From: Streptosporangium violaceochromogenes
Lineage (GTDB): Bacteria > Actinomycetota > Actinomycetes > Streptosporangiales > Streptosporangiaceae
Direction: 5' to 3'
Assembly: GCF_014654615.1 (NCBI RefSeq)
Contig: NZ_BNBB01000002.1
Coordinates: 62,001-126,000 of the forward strand
DNA: 64,000 nt
Shown here: one piece after another, positions 7,762 to 16,268 of the stretch
Position numbering within the stretch: position 1 is the first letter of the stretch
Layout: the number at the start of each line of letters is the position of its first letter
Notes under the pieces: model-generated
What the model was told of the DNA's origin: nothing
Seen by the model: only the letters and a program-made list of their open reading frames with translations
The model's database searches: none
Position numbers and translations under genes: made by a program

Positions 7762-10700
7762 CGAAGGGAGCGCAAGGGGTGACCGAGCAACCGGACCACG
7801 GCGCCAAAGGGGCGCGGGCGGGCGGGGCGCGGAGGGCGGGCCGGGGGGAGGAGACCGGGGCGCCGCGAGCGCACGCGGGCCAGGCGAGCCTGGTGCCGGT
7901 CGAGCCCCGGGGTGACGCGCCCGGCGACAACGTCGTCGGCGACCGGGTGCTGATCGCCGTCCAGGCGGTCAACGTCTCCCGGCTGTCCACCCACCCGGTG
8001 CCGATCGTGCCGGGCACGCTGATCGTGGTCGCCGGCGCGGGCCCGAAGGACTCCAACGGCGCGGGCAAGTCCTCGTTCATCGCGATGATCACCGCGCTGC
8101 TCGGTGACGAGCAGTGGCGCTTCGCCTCCGGCGCCAAGGCGGTCGCGGAGCTGCTGTTCAACGCCGAACTCGCGGCGGGAGGCGGCGGCCGGACGTGGGC
8201 CAGCGCCGACCACGGCTACATCGTCGGCGTCTTCGCCGGGGCCGGCTCCATGGACGACGCGCTGACCGTGTGGCTGCGGGTCAACCAGGAGGCGCCCCAC
8301 CTGGAGATCCGCTGGACGCAAGGGGTGTGCGTGGCCTCGGCCTCCTCCGAGGCCGAGCGGGTGACGCGGGCCGACGAGCTGTGGGCGACACTGCCGCGCT
8401 CGGCCGGGCGCCGGGACGTGGTGGCGCGCGACCTGACGAGGTTCCTGTACGGCGACCGGGTCAGGTGCGTGTCGTTCCTGTCCACCTCGGTGCGCAGCAA
8501 GGTGGCCACCAACCTCCTCTCCCAGCCGCTGAACGAGATCTCCCCCGAACGCGTCTTCGAGGCGATCGCCGCGCTGACCGGCCTGGACGGCGAGCTCGAC
8601 CAGGAGCGCGAGGCCCGGCGCGACGAGCACGCCAAGCGGGTGGGGGCCGCGCGGGCGGGCGAGCTGCTCAAGGAGTTCGAAGACGAGTCGCGGGCGCTGC
8701 TGGAGACCTTCGACCGCCGCGACCGGGCCCGCGTGCGCCTGGCGGAGGCGTCACGCTGCTGGCGGGGGCGGCTGGCCCGCAGGCTCACCGACGCGGCGCG
8801 GCGCGACGAGGCCCTCGCCGCCGACCTGGAGCGGTGGCGCGCGGCCGGTGAGCGCGCGGCCGAGGCCGTCGCCGAGACCAGGGCGGAGATCGCCACCCTC
8901 AAGGACGACACGCTGGAGCGCGGCCTGTCCGAGGCCCGCAGGGAGCTGGCCGCGCTGCAGGCCCGCGCGGCCAAGCTGGACGCCGACCGGGCGGTGGCGG
9001 AGAACACGATCGACGAGCTGCGCGGCTCGATCCCCGGCCTGGAGGAACAGCGGCGGCTGGCCGACGGCCGCGACGTGGAGACCGCCGAGGCCGAGCTGGC
9101 CCGGGCCAGGGCCGACCTCAACGAGGCCCTGAAGGCGCTGGGCGTGGCCGACCGCGAGGTCCAGGGGGCGAGGTCGGCCCTGGACGACGCCGAGGGCGGC
9201 CCGGCCGCGGCGCAGCTCGCCGCGCTCGCCGCGGCGGGGATCAGGGCGACCGGCCTGCTGGACGCCCTCGACGTCGCCGAGCACGCCCGGGAGCACGCCG
9301 TGATCGTGGACGCCTCCGACCTGACGGCCTCGACGCGCGCGCTGGCCTCCCTGCCGGGGTCGGTGCTGGTCAGCGCGGCGGGCGTCACCGTCGTGGGGGC
9401 GTTCGAGGCGATGGCCACCGGCGGGGAGGCCCGTGTCAAGGCCGCCGAGCAGCGGCTGCACCGGGCACAGGACACCCAGGAGACGGCCGCGGCGGCGGTG
9501 CGGGCCGCCGAGGACGGCGTGGCCGAGGCCGTCCGGAGGCTGGAGGGGGCCCGGGCCGCGGTGCGGCTGGCCGACGTCGAGCGGCGGGTGGCCGAACGGC
9601 GCGGCGCGCTCACCGGTCTCGTCGAGGCGCTCGCCGCGATCACCCCCGAGGTGGCCGAGGCCGAACGGCGGGCGGGCACGCTCGACTTTCGCGCCCGCAC
9701 CAGGAACATGGAGGTCGAGCGCCTGGACGGCCGCCGGGCCCGGCACGAGGCCGAGCGCGACCAGGCCGCCGAACGGTCGGCCGAGTCCGAGTCCGGCCGG
9801 CGGGCGCTCGGCCTGGAGGCGCTGACCGAAGAGTGGGGCGGCACCGCCGACGGGGCCCGCGAGTGGCTGGAGGCGCTGGGCGAGGACGAACGGCCGCTGA
9901 CCGCCGAGGAGTGGTGGCGGGCCGCCGAACGGCGGCTGGACGAGGCCCTGCGCGACACCTTTCCCGGTGAGAACGAGGAGATGCCCGAGGAGCTGACGTT
10001 CCTCATCCGGCAGCGAGCCGAACCCGGCGCCGGGCGCACCGCCCGCGAGCAGGCGACGTTCCCCGGCGTCTGCGCGGCGCTCGCCTCCTACCTGCGCGGC
10101 CAGGAGGAGTACGAACGCCACCAGCGCCGACAGACCGAGACCCAGCTCCTCACCAGGCAGCGCGACCTGGCCGCCGCGACCAAGGGCGCCGAGGAGGCGG
10201 CCCAGTCCACCGCGGTGCACCGGGCCGCGCTGACCGCGGCGATCAAGGCCCGGCTGACGCGGGTGGCCGAGGAGTTCGAGAAGCTGGACACCTCCTACGG
10301 CGGCTACGGCGCGACACTGGAGTTCCCGGTGCCGCCCGCACCCGCCGACCCGGAGCAGCGCTGGGCCTGGCGGGTCACGCCCATGTGGCGGCGGGGCGAG
10401 GGACAGGGCTTCGTGCCGTACAACCGGCGGGCCAACACCGCCCTGATGGACGAGAAGGCGGTGAAGCTGGTCTGCGCGGCGGCGATCGCCTCCTCGGGCG
10501 GCGGGCACCTCTGCCTCGTCCTGGACGAACTGGGCCGCAACCTCGGCAAGGAGCATCGCAGGGAGGCGGTGGCGCTGTTCCGCCGGATCGGCGAGACCTA
10601 CGGGATCACGGTGATCGGCGCGCTCCAGGACGACATGGAGCCCTACGCCGTCGACGCGTGCGGCCAGTACGTCAAACTGCGCCGCTCCTCCGACGCCATG

Positions 10701-10784
10701 CCGTACAACGAACCACCGGTGATCATCGGTCACGACCGTCACGGCGAGCGGGTGCGCGCGCTCGCCTCGGCGGTGAGCCGGTAG
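7758..10784 (+). CDS. SMC/Rad50-like coiled-coil ATPase (JetC/MksB-like, putative)
   Basis: This 1008-residue protein has the SMC/Rad50 head-coil-hinge-coil-head layout. After a low-complexity lead (1-60), the Walker A motif GPKDSNGAGKSS falls at about 95-106 (Lys104). Coiled coil runs from about 290 to 470. A beta-rich hinge-like block lies at about 475-555 (AVIVDASDLTAS, then GSVLVSAAGVTVVGAFEAM). A second coil follows to about 700. The C-terminal Walker B LCLVLDELG has Asp923-Glu924, and TVIGALQDDM resembles the H-loop strand. The signature loop is degenerate (AIASSGGGH rather than LSGGE). The ATG at 7758 overlaps the previous stop; a GTG at 7779 behind GAAGGGAG is a good alternative start. 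It presumably works with the two upstream products. Confidence 0.75.
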   Translation: MTKGAQGVTEQPDHGAKGARAGGARRAGRGEETGAPRAHAGQASLVPVEPRGDAPGDNVVGDRVLIAVQAVNVSRLSTHPVPIVPGTLIVVAGAGPKDSNGAGKSSFIAMITALLGDEQWRFASGAKAVAELLFNAELAAGGGGRTWASADHGYIVGVFAGAGSMDDALTVWLRVNQEAPHLEIRWTQGVCVASASSEAERVTRADELWATLPRSAGRRDVVARDLTRFLYGDRVRCVSFLSTSVRSKVATNLLSQPLNEISPERVFEAIAALTGLDGELDQEREARRDEHAKRVGAARAGELLKEFEDESRALLETFDRRDRARVRLAEASRCWRGRLARRLTDAARRDEALAADLERWRAAGERAAEAVAETRAEIATLKDDTLERGLSEARRELAALQARAAKLDADRAVAENTIDELRGSIPGLEEQRRLADGRDVETAEAELARARADLNEALKALGVADREVQGARSALDDAEGGPAAAQLAALAAAGIRATGLLDALDVAEHAREHAVIVDASDLTASTRALASLPGSVLVSAAGVTVVGAFEAMATGGEARVKAAEQRLHRAQDTQETAAAAVRAAEDGVAEAVRRLEGARAAVRLADVERRVAERRGALTGLVEALAAITPEVAEAERRAGTLDFRARTRNMEVERLDGRRARHEAERDQAAERSAESESGRRALGLEALTEEWGGTADGAREWLEALGEDERPLTAEEWWRAAERRLDEALRDTFPGENEEMPEELTFLIRQRAEPGAGRTAREQATFPGVCAALASYLRGQEEYERHQRRQTETQLLTRQRDLAAATKGAEEAAQSTAVHRAALTAAIKARLTRVAEEFEKLDTSYGGYGATLEFPVPPAPADPEQRWAWRVTPMWRRGEGQGFVPYNRRANTALMDEKAVKLVCAAAIASSGGGHLCLVLDELGRNLGKEHRREAVALFRRIGETYGITVIGALQDDMEPYAVDACGQYVKLRRSSDAMPYNEPPVIIGHDRHGERVRALASAVSR

Positions 10785-10803
10785 TCTCCTCCCCCCACGG
10801 CCT

Positions 10804-10839
10804 TCCGTGACCGCCGGTCTTCTTCAGGGCGGTCACGGA
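10804..10839. terminator. Hairpin terminator after the SMC-like operon
   Basis: Perfect 12-bp inverted arms at 10804-10815 and 10828-10839 enclose a 12-base loop. The hairpin lies 20 bases after the SMC-like ATPase stop, in front of convergent sbcC. There is no T-run, as is common in actinomycete hairpin terminators. Its right arm overlaps the first unit of the neighbouring degenerate repeat. Confidence 0.65.
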
Positions 10840-10981
10840 CCCGGGAGGACCACGGGCTTCGGCTCGGTCACGGTCTCCGGAAGGCCGGGGGCTTCGGTGC
10901 GGTCGCGGACTTCAGCCCGGTCGCGAGGTTCAGGGCGGTCGAGGGAGGTTCGGCGCGGTCAGGGGGTTCGGCGCGGTCAGG
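10823..10981. repeat. Seven-unit degenerate repeat, core TTCRGNNCGGTC
   Basis: Seven 15-base units with the core TTC(A/G)G-N2-CGGTC start at 10823, 10858, 10893, 10911, 10929, 10949 and 10967. Spacings are 35, 35, 18, 18, 20 and 18 bases, so the basic period is about 18 with two double steps. The last two units are identical over 15 bases. The final unit overlaps the sbcC stop codon, so the repeats could extend translation of sbcC if the stop were lost. No function is known. Confidence 0.7.
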
Positions 10982-13900
10982 GGACGAACACCGACAGCGT
11001 GGAGCCTCCGCGCTCCTTGCGGACGCGCAGCTGCGCGGGGACGCGGGAGCGCAGCTCGGCGACGTGGCTGACGATGCCGACGGCCCGGCCGCCGTCGCGC
11101 AGACCGTCGAGGATGTCCAGCACGCCGTCGAGGGTGTCCTCGTCGAGGGTGCCGAACCCCTCGTCGACGAAGAGCGTGCCCAGCTCCCCTCCCCCGGCCT
11201 CGTCGGTGACCACGTCGGCCAGGCCAAGAGCCAGGGCCAGTGAGGCGACGAAGCTCTCGCCCCCGGACAGCGTCGCCGGGTCGCGCTCCGTCCCGGTCCA
11301 GCCGTCCAGGATCCGCAGTCCGAGACCTCCGCCCGACTTGCTCCGGTCCCCGGCCGAGCGGCCGAGATCGTGCTGGAGGAGATAACGTCCGCCCGACATG
11401 TGGTCGAGCCGATCGTTGGCCGACGCCACCACCTGGCGCAGCCGTTCGCCGAGCACGTAGGCCGACAGCCGCATGTTCCACCGGTTGTCGCCGGAGGTCC
11501 CGCCGGTCAGCGCCGCGAGCCGGTCGGCGAGGCGGTGGCGCCGCATCGCGGGCAGCCAGCGCTCCAGGCATCCGGCCAGCTCGCCGCGGAGCGCGGCCAG
11601 CCGCGCCCGGCGCGCCTCGGCGCGGTCACGGGCCGAAAGCGCCCCGGCGCGGGCGGCCTCGGCGGCGTCCCGCTCCGCCTCCAGCGCCGCGAGGTCGGGC
11701 TCCGGCTCGGCCGCGGCGGCACGCAGCTCCGGGTCGGCCAGCAGGTCCGCGACGGCGGCGTGCTCGTCGTCCAGGGCGCGGAGCCGTTCGCCCTTCTCCT
11801 CCCGCTCGGCCCGCGGGCGGACCGCCGCCAGCGCGTCGTCGGCCCCCCGGAAGCCCGCCTCCACGGCGGCGGCCAGCGCCCCGGCCCGCGCCGTCGCCAG
11901 CTCGGCCGCGGTCGCCCGCTCCTCCCTCGTGGCCTCGACCGCCTCCCCGAGCAGCTCGGCCTCCTCGGCCAGCCGGTCGAGCCGGGCGGCCAGGGTGGGG
12001 TCCTCGCCTCTGGCCTCGTCCACCCGGGCGGTCAGCCGGGCGGTCTCGTCGGCCAGCCGCTCCAGGTTCGTGCGGCCGGCCGCCAGCGTGACCGCGAGCC
12101 CTCGGGAACGCTCCTCCAGCTCGGCCAGCTCCGCCGCGATCCGCCCGGCCTCGGCCACCAGCCGTGGTTCGGCCCCGGCCGACTCCCGCAGCGCGGCCAG
12201 GGCCCGGTCCGCCTCCTTGAGGCCGTCCGCGGCGGCCGTCAGGGGAAGGCCGGTCCTGCCGGACGCCTCGCGGTGGGCGGCCTCGGTCTCGGCGAGGCGG
12301 TCGGCCGCGGCGCGGGCGGCGTCCAGAAGCGTGATCTCCCGGGTCAGGCGGTCACGCCGGGCCGGGACGTCGGGGTCCGTCCCGCGCGCCTCGTCGAGAC
12401 GGGCGGTCAGCCGGTCGTGTTCGGCCCGCCACCCCGCCCGGCGGGCACGGCCCTCGGCCAGGGCCGCGGTGACCTCGGTCATCCGGGCCCTGGCCTCCTC
12501 CAGCTCGGCCGCGACGCGGTCGGCCTCCCCGGCGAGTTCCGGCTCGGAGCCCGCGGCGGCGACCAGGGTCTCCAGCTCACGTTCGCACGCGCCGAGGGTC
12601 TCCCGGGCGCGCGCCACGGGGAGGTCCGCGGCGAGCGCGAGGGCCTCGTCGAGGCGTGAGGCCAGGACCGCCACGGCGCTGTCCGCCTCCCGGCGGCGCT
12701 CCGCCGCCTCCTCGTCGGCGTCCCGCGCGGCCCGCTCGTCCTCGGCGGTGGGGGCCTCGTGGCGCCCGGCGGCCGGGGCGGGGTGGTCGGGCGAGCCGCA
12801 GACCGCGCACGGGGCGCCGGGGACGAGTTTGGCCGCCAGCTCGGCGGCCATGCCGTCGATCCTGGCCCGGCGGACGTCCAGGTGACGGTCACGGCACCGC
12901 TGGGCGTGGTCGACGGCCCCGGTCCGGGCGGCCCGCGCGTCCTCCAGTTCGGCGCGGAGGGTGTCACGGCGCCGGGCCGCGTCGAGCGTGGCGGCGGCGG
13001 CGTCCAGGCGGGCCCGCGCGGCGGGGATCTCGGCCCGATGGGTCCTGGCCTCGGCCAGCCGGGCCGACGCCCCGGCCAGCTCGGCGGGGAGCTCCTCCAG
13101 TCTCCGGCGGAGGGCGCCCTGACGGCCGGCCGTCTCGGCCAGCTCGGTGTCGAGCAGGTCGAGCGGCCCCGCCAGTTCGGCCAGCCGGGCCTCGTCGGCG
13201 CGCAGTCCCTCCAGGGCGGCGAGCTCCTCGCGGTGGCGGCCCTCCCCGGAGGCCAGCGCCCGGACGACCTCGGCCGTCTCCGGCCGTCGGTGCGCCTCCC
13301 CGCCCGGCACGCCGTCCGCCGGGTAGGCGTCGCCACCCGGAACACCGTCCGCCACCGGGAAGACGTCACCGGCCGGGACGTCCACCTCGGCCCAGGCGGG
13401 CGGGGTGAGCGGGGCGGGGAGCGCCCTCAGCCTGGCCGCCAGGTCGCGGCGGGCGGCGTCCAGCTCGGCGACCAGGCCGTCGCGGTGCTCGGCCGCGCGC
13501 AACGCCTCGGCCGCGGCCTCCGCGGCCGCCTCGGCGGCCGGGATCCGGGCGGCGTCCAGGCGAGCGGCCGAGAGCCGGGCCTCGGCGTTCTCACGGAGGC
13601 CGGGCAAGGCCGTCAGCCGGGCGTCGGTCTCGACCTGGGAGCGCCGCAGCGCGTCGATCTCACCGAGCGCGAGCTCCCGTTCCCGGACGATCTCCGTCAG
13701 GCGCTCCTCCTCGGCGCGCAGCCCGCCGAGCCTGCCGATCTCGTCCCGGCGTTCCCGGGCCCGCGCGGCCAGGATCTCCGGTGTGACCTCCTGGGCGGCC
13801 GGGCTCTCCGGCGCGACGTTCCGGACGGCCGCGAGGAGGGGGAGCGCGCGGGCCACGGCGTCGGCGGCCAGGCTCCGGGCCTTGGCCGCGGCCTCGGCCC

Positions 13901-14966
13901 GCTGGTCGGCCGCCTGGATCAGGGGGAGAACCCGCTCGGCGCGGACCGCCTCCTCCAGAGCGACCTCCAGGTCGGCCCGCTCCTCCGCCGTCTCCTCCAG
14001 CGCCCGGCCGCGCGCCAGCGCCTCGGCGTGCCGGCGCCGCCGGTCGGCCAGCGCGGCGCCGCGCTCCAGGCGGACCCGGGCCCGCCGTACCGCCTCCTCG
14101 TGATCGGCGGAGTCGCCGCTCACCCGCGCCGCCGCAGCGGCGGCGAGCCCTTCGAGCGCGGCCGCCCACGCCGACGGGTCGTCTCCGGGTGAGGGAACCG
14201 GTGGCACGGCGCCCTCCCCGGGGAGGGCGGGGTCACCCGTAAGGCCCGGAAGTCCCGGAGGGGAGGTCCCGGCGGCCAGGGCGTCGAGGAGGTCGGGGCC
14301 GGCCGCCTCCTCCAGGCGTTTGATCGCGAAGTCCACCTCCTTACGGAGGGCCTGCTGCTCGCGGTGGGCCTCGGTCCGCCGCTCCGCCAGCCAGGTCTCG
14401 GTGGCGGCGTAGACCCTGACGGAGAAAAGGCGCTCCAGGACCTTGCGGCGGTCTTCGCCGTCGGCGCGCAGGAACCGGGCGAAGTCGCCCTGCGGAAGCA
14501 TCGCGACCTGGAAGAACTGGTCGGCGTTCATTCCGAGGAGGGTGGCGACCAGGTCACCGGTCTCGTCGACCCGCGTGGTCAGCCCGACCCACTCTCCCGA
14601 GGGGGCGCGCTCCTGGACGAGCGCCTTCTCATTCTCCCTGGTCGTGCCGGTCCCCCGGAGCTTGGGGCGCTGCCAGGCGGGCGATCGGCTGATCTTCAGC
14701 CGCCGTCCCCTGATGGTGGCCTCCAGGATCACCGACGGCCCCCTGCCCGGGGGCGCGTGGTCGCAGCGCAGGCTCTTGGCGCTGTCGCGCTTGCCGGGCA
14801 CCCTGCCGTACAGGGCGTAGCAGAGCGCGTCCAGCACGGTGGTCTTGCCCGCGCCGGTGGGGCCGTGGATCAGGAACAGCCCGGCCTCGGTGAGCGCGTC
14901 GAAGTCGACCTCCTCCTCACCGGGGAAGGAGCCGAAAGCGGAGATCCACAGACGGTGAGGGCGCAT
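10977..14966 (-). CDS. sbcC: Exonuclease subunit SbcC (Rad50 homologue)
   Basis: This 1329-residue ATPase is the large subunit of the SbcCD nuclease, which trims hairpins and protein-blocked DNA ends. The N-terminal ATPase half has Walker A GPTGAGKT at 35-42 and a Q-loop (MLPQGDFARFL). Long coiled coils surround the zinc hook CAVC (Cys720 and Cys723), which dimerises two molecules at the coil tips. The C-terminal head has the signature LSGGES and Walker B LFVDEGFGTLDED. The length, above that of E. coli SbcC (about 1050), comes from Ala/Glu/Arg-rich coils, as in other actinomycetes. The ATG at 14966 directly abuts the sbcD stop, so the two are translated together. Confidence 0.95.
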   Translation of the reverse strand: MRPHRLWISAFGSFPGEEEVDFDALTEAGLFLIHGPTGAGKTTVLDALCYALYGRVPGKRDSAKSLRCDHAPPGRGPSVILEATIRGRRLKISRSPAWQRPKLRGTGTTRENEKALVQERAPSGEWVGLTTRVDETGDLVATLLGMNADQFFQVAMLPQGDFARFLRADGEDRRKVLERLFSVRVYAATETWLAERRTEAHREQQALRKEVDFAIKRLEEAAGPDLLDALAAGTSPPGLPGLTGDPALPGEGAVPPVPSPGDDPSAWAAALEGLAAAAAARVSGDSADHEEAVRRARVRLERGAALADRRRRHAEALARGRALEETAEERADLEVALEEAVRAERVLPLIQAADQRAEAAAKARSLAADAVARALPLLAAVRNVAPESPAAQEVTPEILAARARERRDEIGRLGGLRAEEERLTEIVRERELALGEIDALRRSQVETDARLTALPGLRENAEARLSAARLDAARIPAAEAAAEAAAEALRAAEHRDGLVAELDAARRDLAARLRALPAPLTPPAWAEVDVPAGDVFPVADGVPGGDAYPADGVPGGEAHRRPETAEVVRALASGEGRHREELAALEGLRADEARLAELAGPLDLLDTELAETAGRQGALRRRLEELPAELAGASARLAEARTHRAEIPAARARLDAAAATLDAARRRDTLRAELEDARAARTGAVDHAQRCRDRHLDVRRARIDGMAAELAAKLVPGAPCAVCGSPDHPAPAAGRHEAPTAEDERAARDADEEAAERRREADSAVAVLASRLDEALALAADLPVARARETLGACERELETLVAAAGSEPELAGEADRVAAELEEARARMTEVTAALAEGRARRAGWRAEHDRLTARLDEARGTDPDVPARRDRLTREITLLDAARAAADRLAETEAAHREASGRTGLPLTAAADGLKEADRALAALRESAGAEPRLVAEAGRIAAELAELEERSRGLAVTLAAGRTNLERLADETARLTARVDEARGEDPTLAARLDRLAEEAELLGEAVEATREERATAAELATARAGALAAAVEAGFRGADDALAAVRPRAEREEKGERLRALDDEHAAVADLLADPELRAAAAEPEPDLAALEAERDAAEAARAGALSARDRAEARRARLAALRGELAGCLERWLPAMRRHRLADRLAALTGGTSGDNRWNMRLSAYVLGERLRQVVASANDRLDHMSGGRYLLQHDLGRSAGDRSKSGGGLGLRILDGWTGTERDPATLSGGESFVASLALALGLADVVTDEAGGGELGTLFVDEGFGTLDEDTLDGVLDILDGLRDGGRAVGIVSHVAELRSRVPAQLRVRKERGGSTLSVFVP

Positions 14967-16094
14967 CTACGCCGTCGCCTCCTTCAAGCGGCAGAACTCG
15001 ACGGCCTCCCTGATCAGCCGGGTCTCCTCGGCGTCGGCGGCCTCGCCGCGCACCGCGCGCACGAAGTCGAGCGCCACCTCGGCCTCCGGCCGCCCGGCCA
15101 GCCTCGGCCGTACCACGACCTCGCGGTCGCCGCCCTCGGGGTCGAAGGAGAGCGCGAGGGTGTGCTCGAAGCGGGATCGGAGACGTTCCATGGCGCCCTT
15201 CGGCCGTACGGGGTCGGTGAGCGTCACCTGAAGCCAGTGGTCTTCGTAGCGGGCGTGCTCGGCGGAGGTCAGCAGGTTCTCCAGGCGCCCCTTGAGCCTG
15301 CCGACCGGCCGGGGCACCGGCGCCGGGACGAACTCCGCGCCCACCCGGCCGCGGGCGCCGACGTCCACCAGCCAGGAGCCCTTCACCTGGCCGGTCTCGG
15401 AGAAGGAGTAGGCGATCGGGGAGCCGGAGTAGCGGACGGTCTCGCTCATCCGCTGACGGCCGTGCAGGTGACCCAGCGCCACGTAGTCGACGCCGTAGAA
15501 GACGGAGAGGGGAACGTGCGCGACGCCGCCCACGCTGATGTCGCGCTCGCTGTCGCTGCCCCGCCCGCCGGTGACGAAGGCGTGGGCCAGGACGACCGAC
15601 CGGAGACCGCGGCGCGCGAGGTCCGCACGGACCAGGGACATGGCGTGCTCGATCGCGGCGGTGTGGGTGCGGGCGGGCAGCCTCCAGGCGGCGCGCACCA
15701 TCTCGGGCTCCAGGTAGGGGATGCCGTAGAACGCGACGTCGCCCACGACCACGGGGTCGCCGACCCTCCCGGGGTCGGTGCGCAGGTGCACGCCCGCGGC
15801 GTCGATCAGGTCTGCCCCGAAGCCGAGACGGCGCGCGGAGTCGTGGTTACCGCTGATCACGACGGTGCGCACACGCTCGGCGACCAGGCGCCGCAGGGCC
15901 TGGTTGCACAGGTCCACCGCGTCGACCGGGGGCAGCGCCCGGTCGTAGACGTCCCCGGAGACGACGACCACGTCGACCCGCTCGGCCCTGACCGTCTCGA
16001 TCAGGTGGTCGACGAAGACCCCCTGGGCCGCCAGGAGGCTCTCCCGGTGGAAGGAACGGCCCAAATGCCAGTCCGATGTGTGCAGCACCCGCAT
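14967..16094 (-). CDS. sbcD: Exonuclease subunit SbcD (Mre11 homologue)
   Basis: This 375-residue calcineurin-like phosphoesterase is the nuclease subunit of SbcCD. The metal-binding motifs are in order: HTSDWHLG near the N-terminus, VSGDVYDRA, ISGNHDSARR, AHAFV and ALGHLHGRQ. A C-terminal capping region (about 260-375) is present. I chose the ATG at 16094 (MRVLHTSDWHLG) because the family begins there; the frame is open eleven codons further upstream to 16127 without conserved sequence. Transcription is divergent from the hydrolase gene at 16269, with sbcC following directly. Confidence 0.95.
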   Translation of the reverse strand: MRVLHTSDWHLGRSFHRESLLAAQGVFVDHLIETVRAERVDVVVVSGDVYDRALPPVDAVDLCNQALRRLVAERVRTVVISGNHDSARRLGFGADLIDAAGVHLRTDPGRVGDPVVVGDVAFYGIPYLEPEMVRAAWRLPARTHTAAIEHAMSLVRADLARRGLRSVVLAHAFVTGGRGSDSERDISVGGVAHVPLSVFYGVDYVALGHLHGRQRMSETVRYSGSPIAYSFSETGQVKGSWLVDVGARGRVGAEFVPAPVPRPVGRLKGRLENLLTSAEHARYEDHWLQVTLTDPVRPKGAMERLRSRFEHTLALSFDPEGGDREVVVRPRLAGRPEAEVALDFVRAVRGEAADAEETRLIREAVEFCRLKEATA

Positions 16095-16268
16095 GTCGCC
16101 TGAAGCTAACAGGCCCCGGCCGTACATGCGGCCACTCCCGTCACTTGCCTCACGCCGCCACGGTGCTCTGCCCCAAAGGTCACATCGCGGGTACGCTTGA
16201 AGATCGAAGGGAACGATACCGGCATACGTTCATCCCGGAGGCGGACGACGAGCGGGGAGCGGATCGGC

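Noticed and set aside
8751-10742. Long minus-strand frames opposite the SMC-like ATPase
   Set aside because: Same reason: antisense, repetitive composition, no motif.
10823-10981. CRISPR-like array
   Set aside because: Units are 15 bases, degenerate and spaced by only a few bases, and there are no cas genes.
12759-14192. Long plus-strand frames opposite sbcC
   Set aside because: They are shadows of the coiled-coil coding sequence; SbcC has zinc hook, Walker and signature motifs in order.
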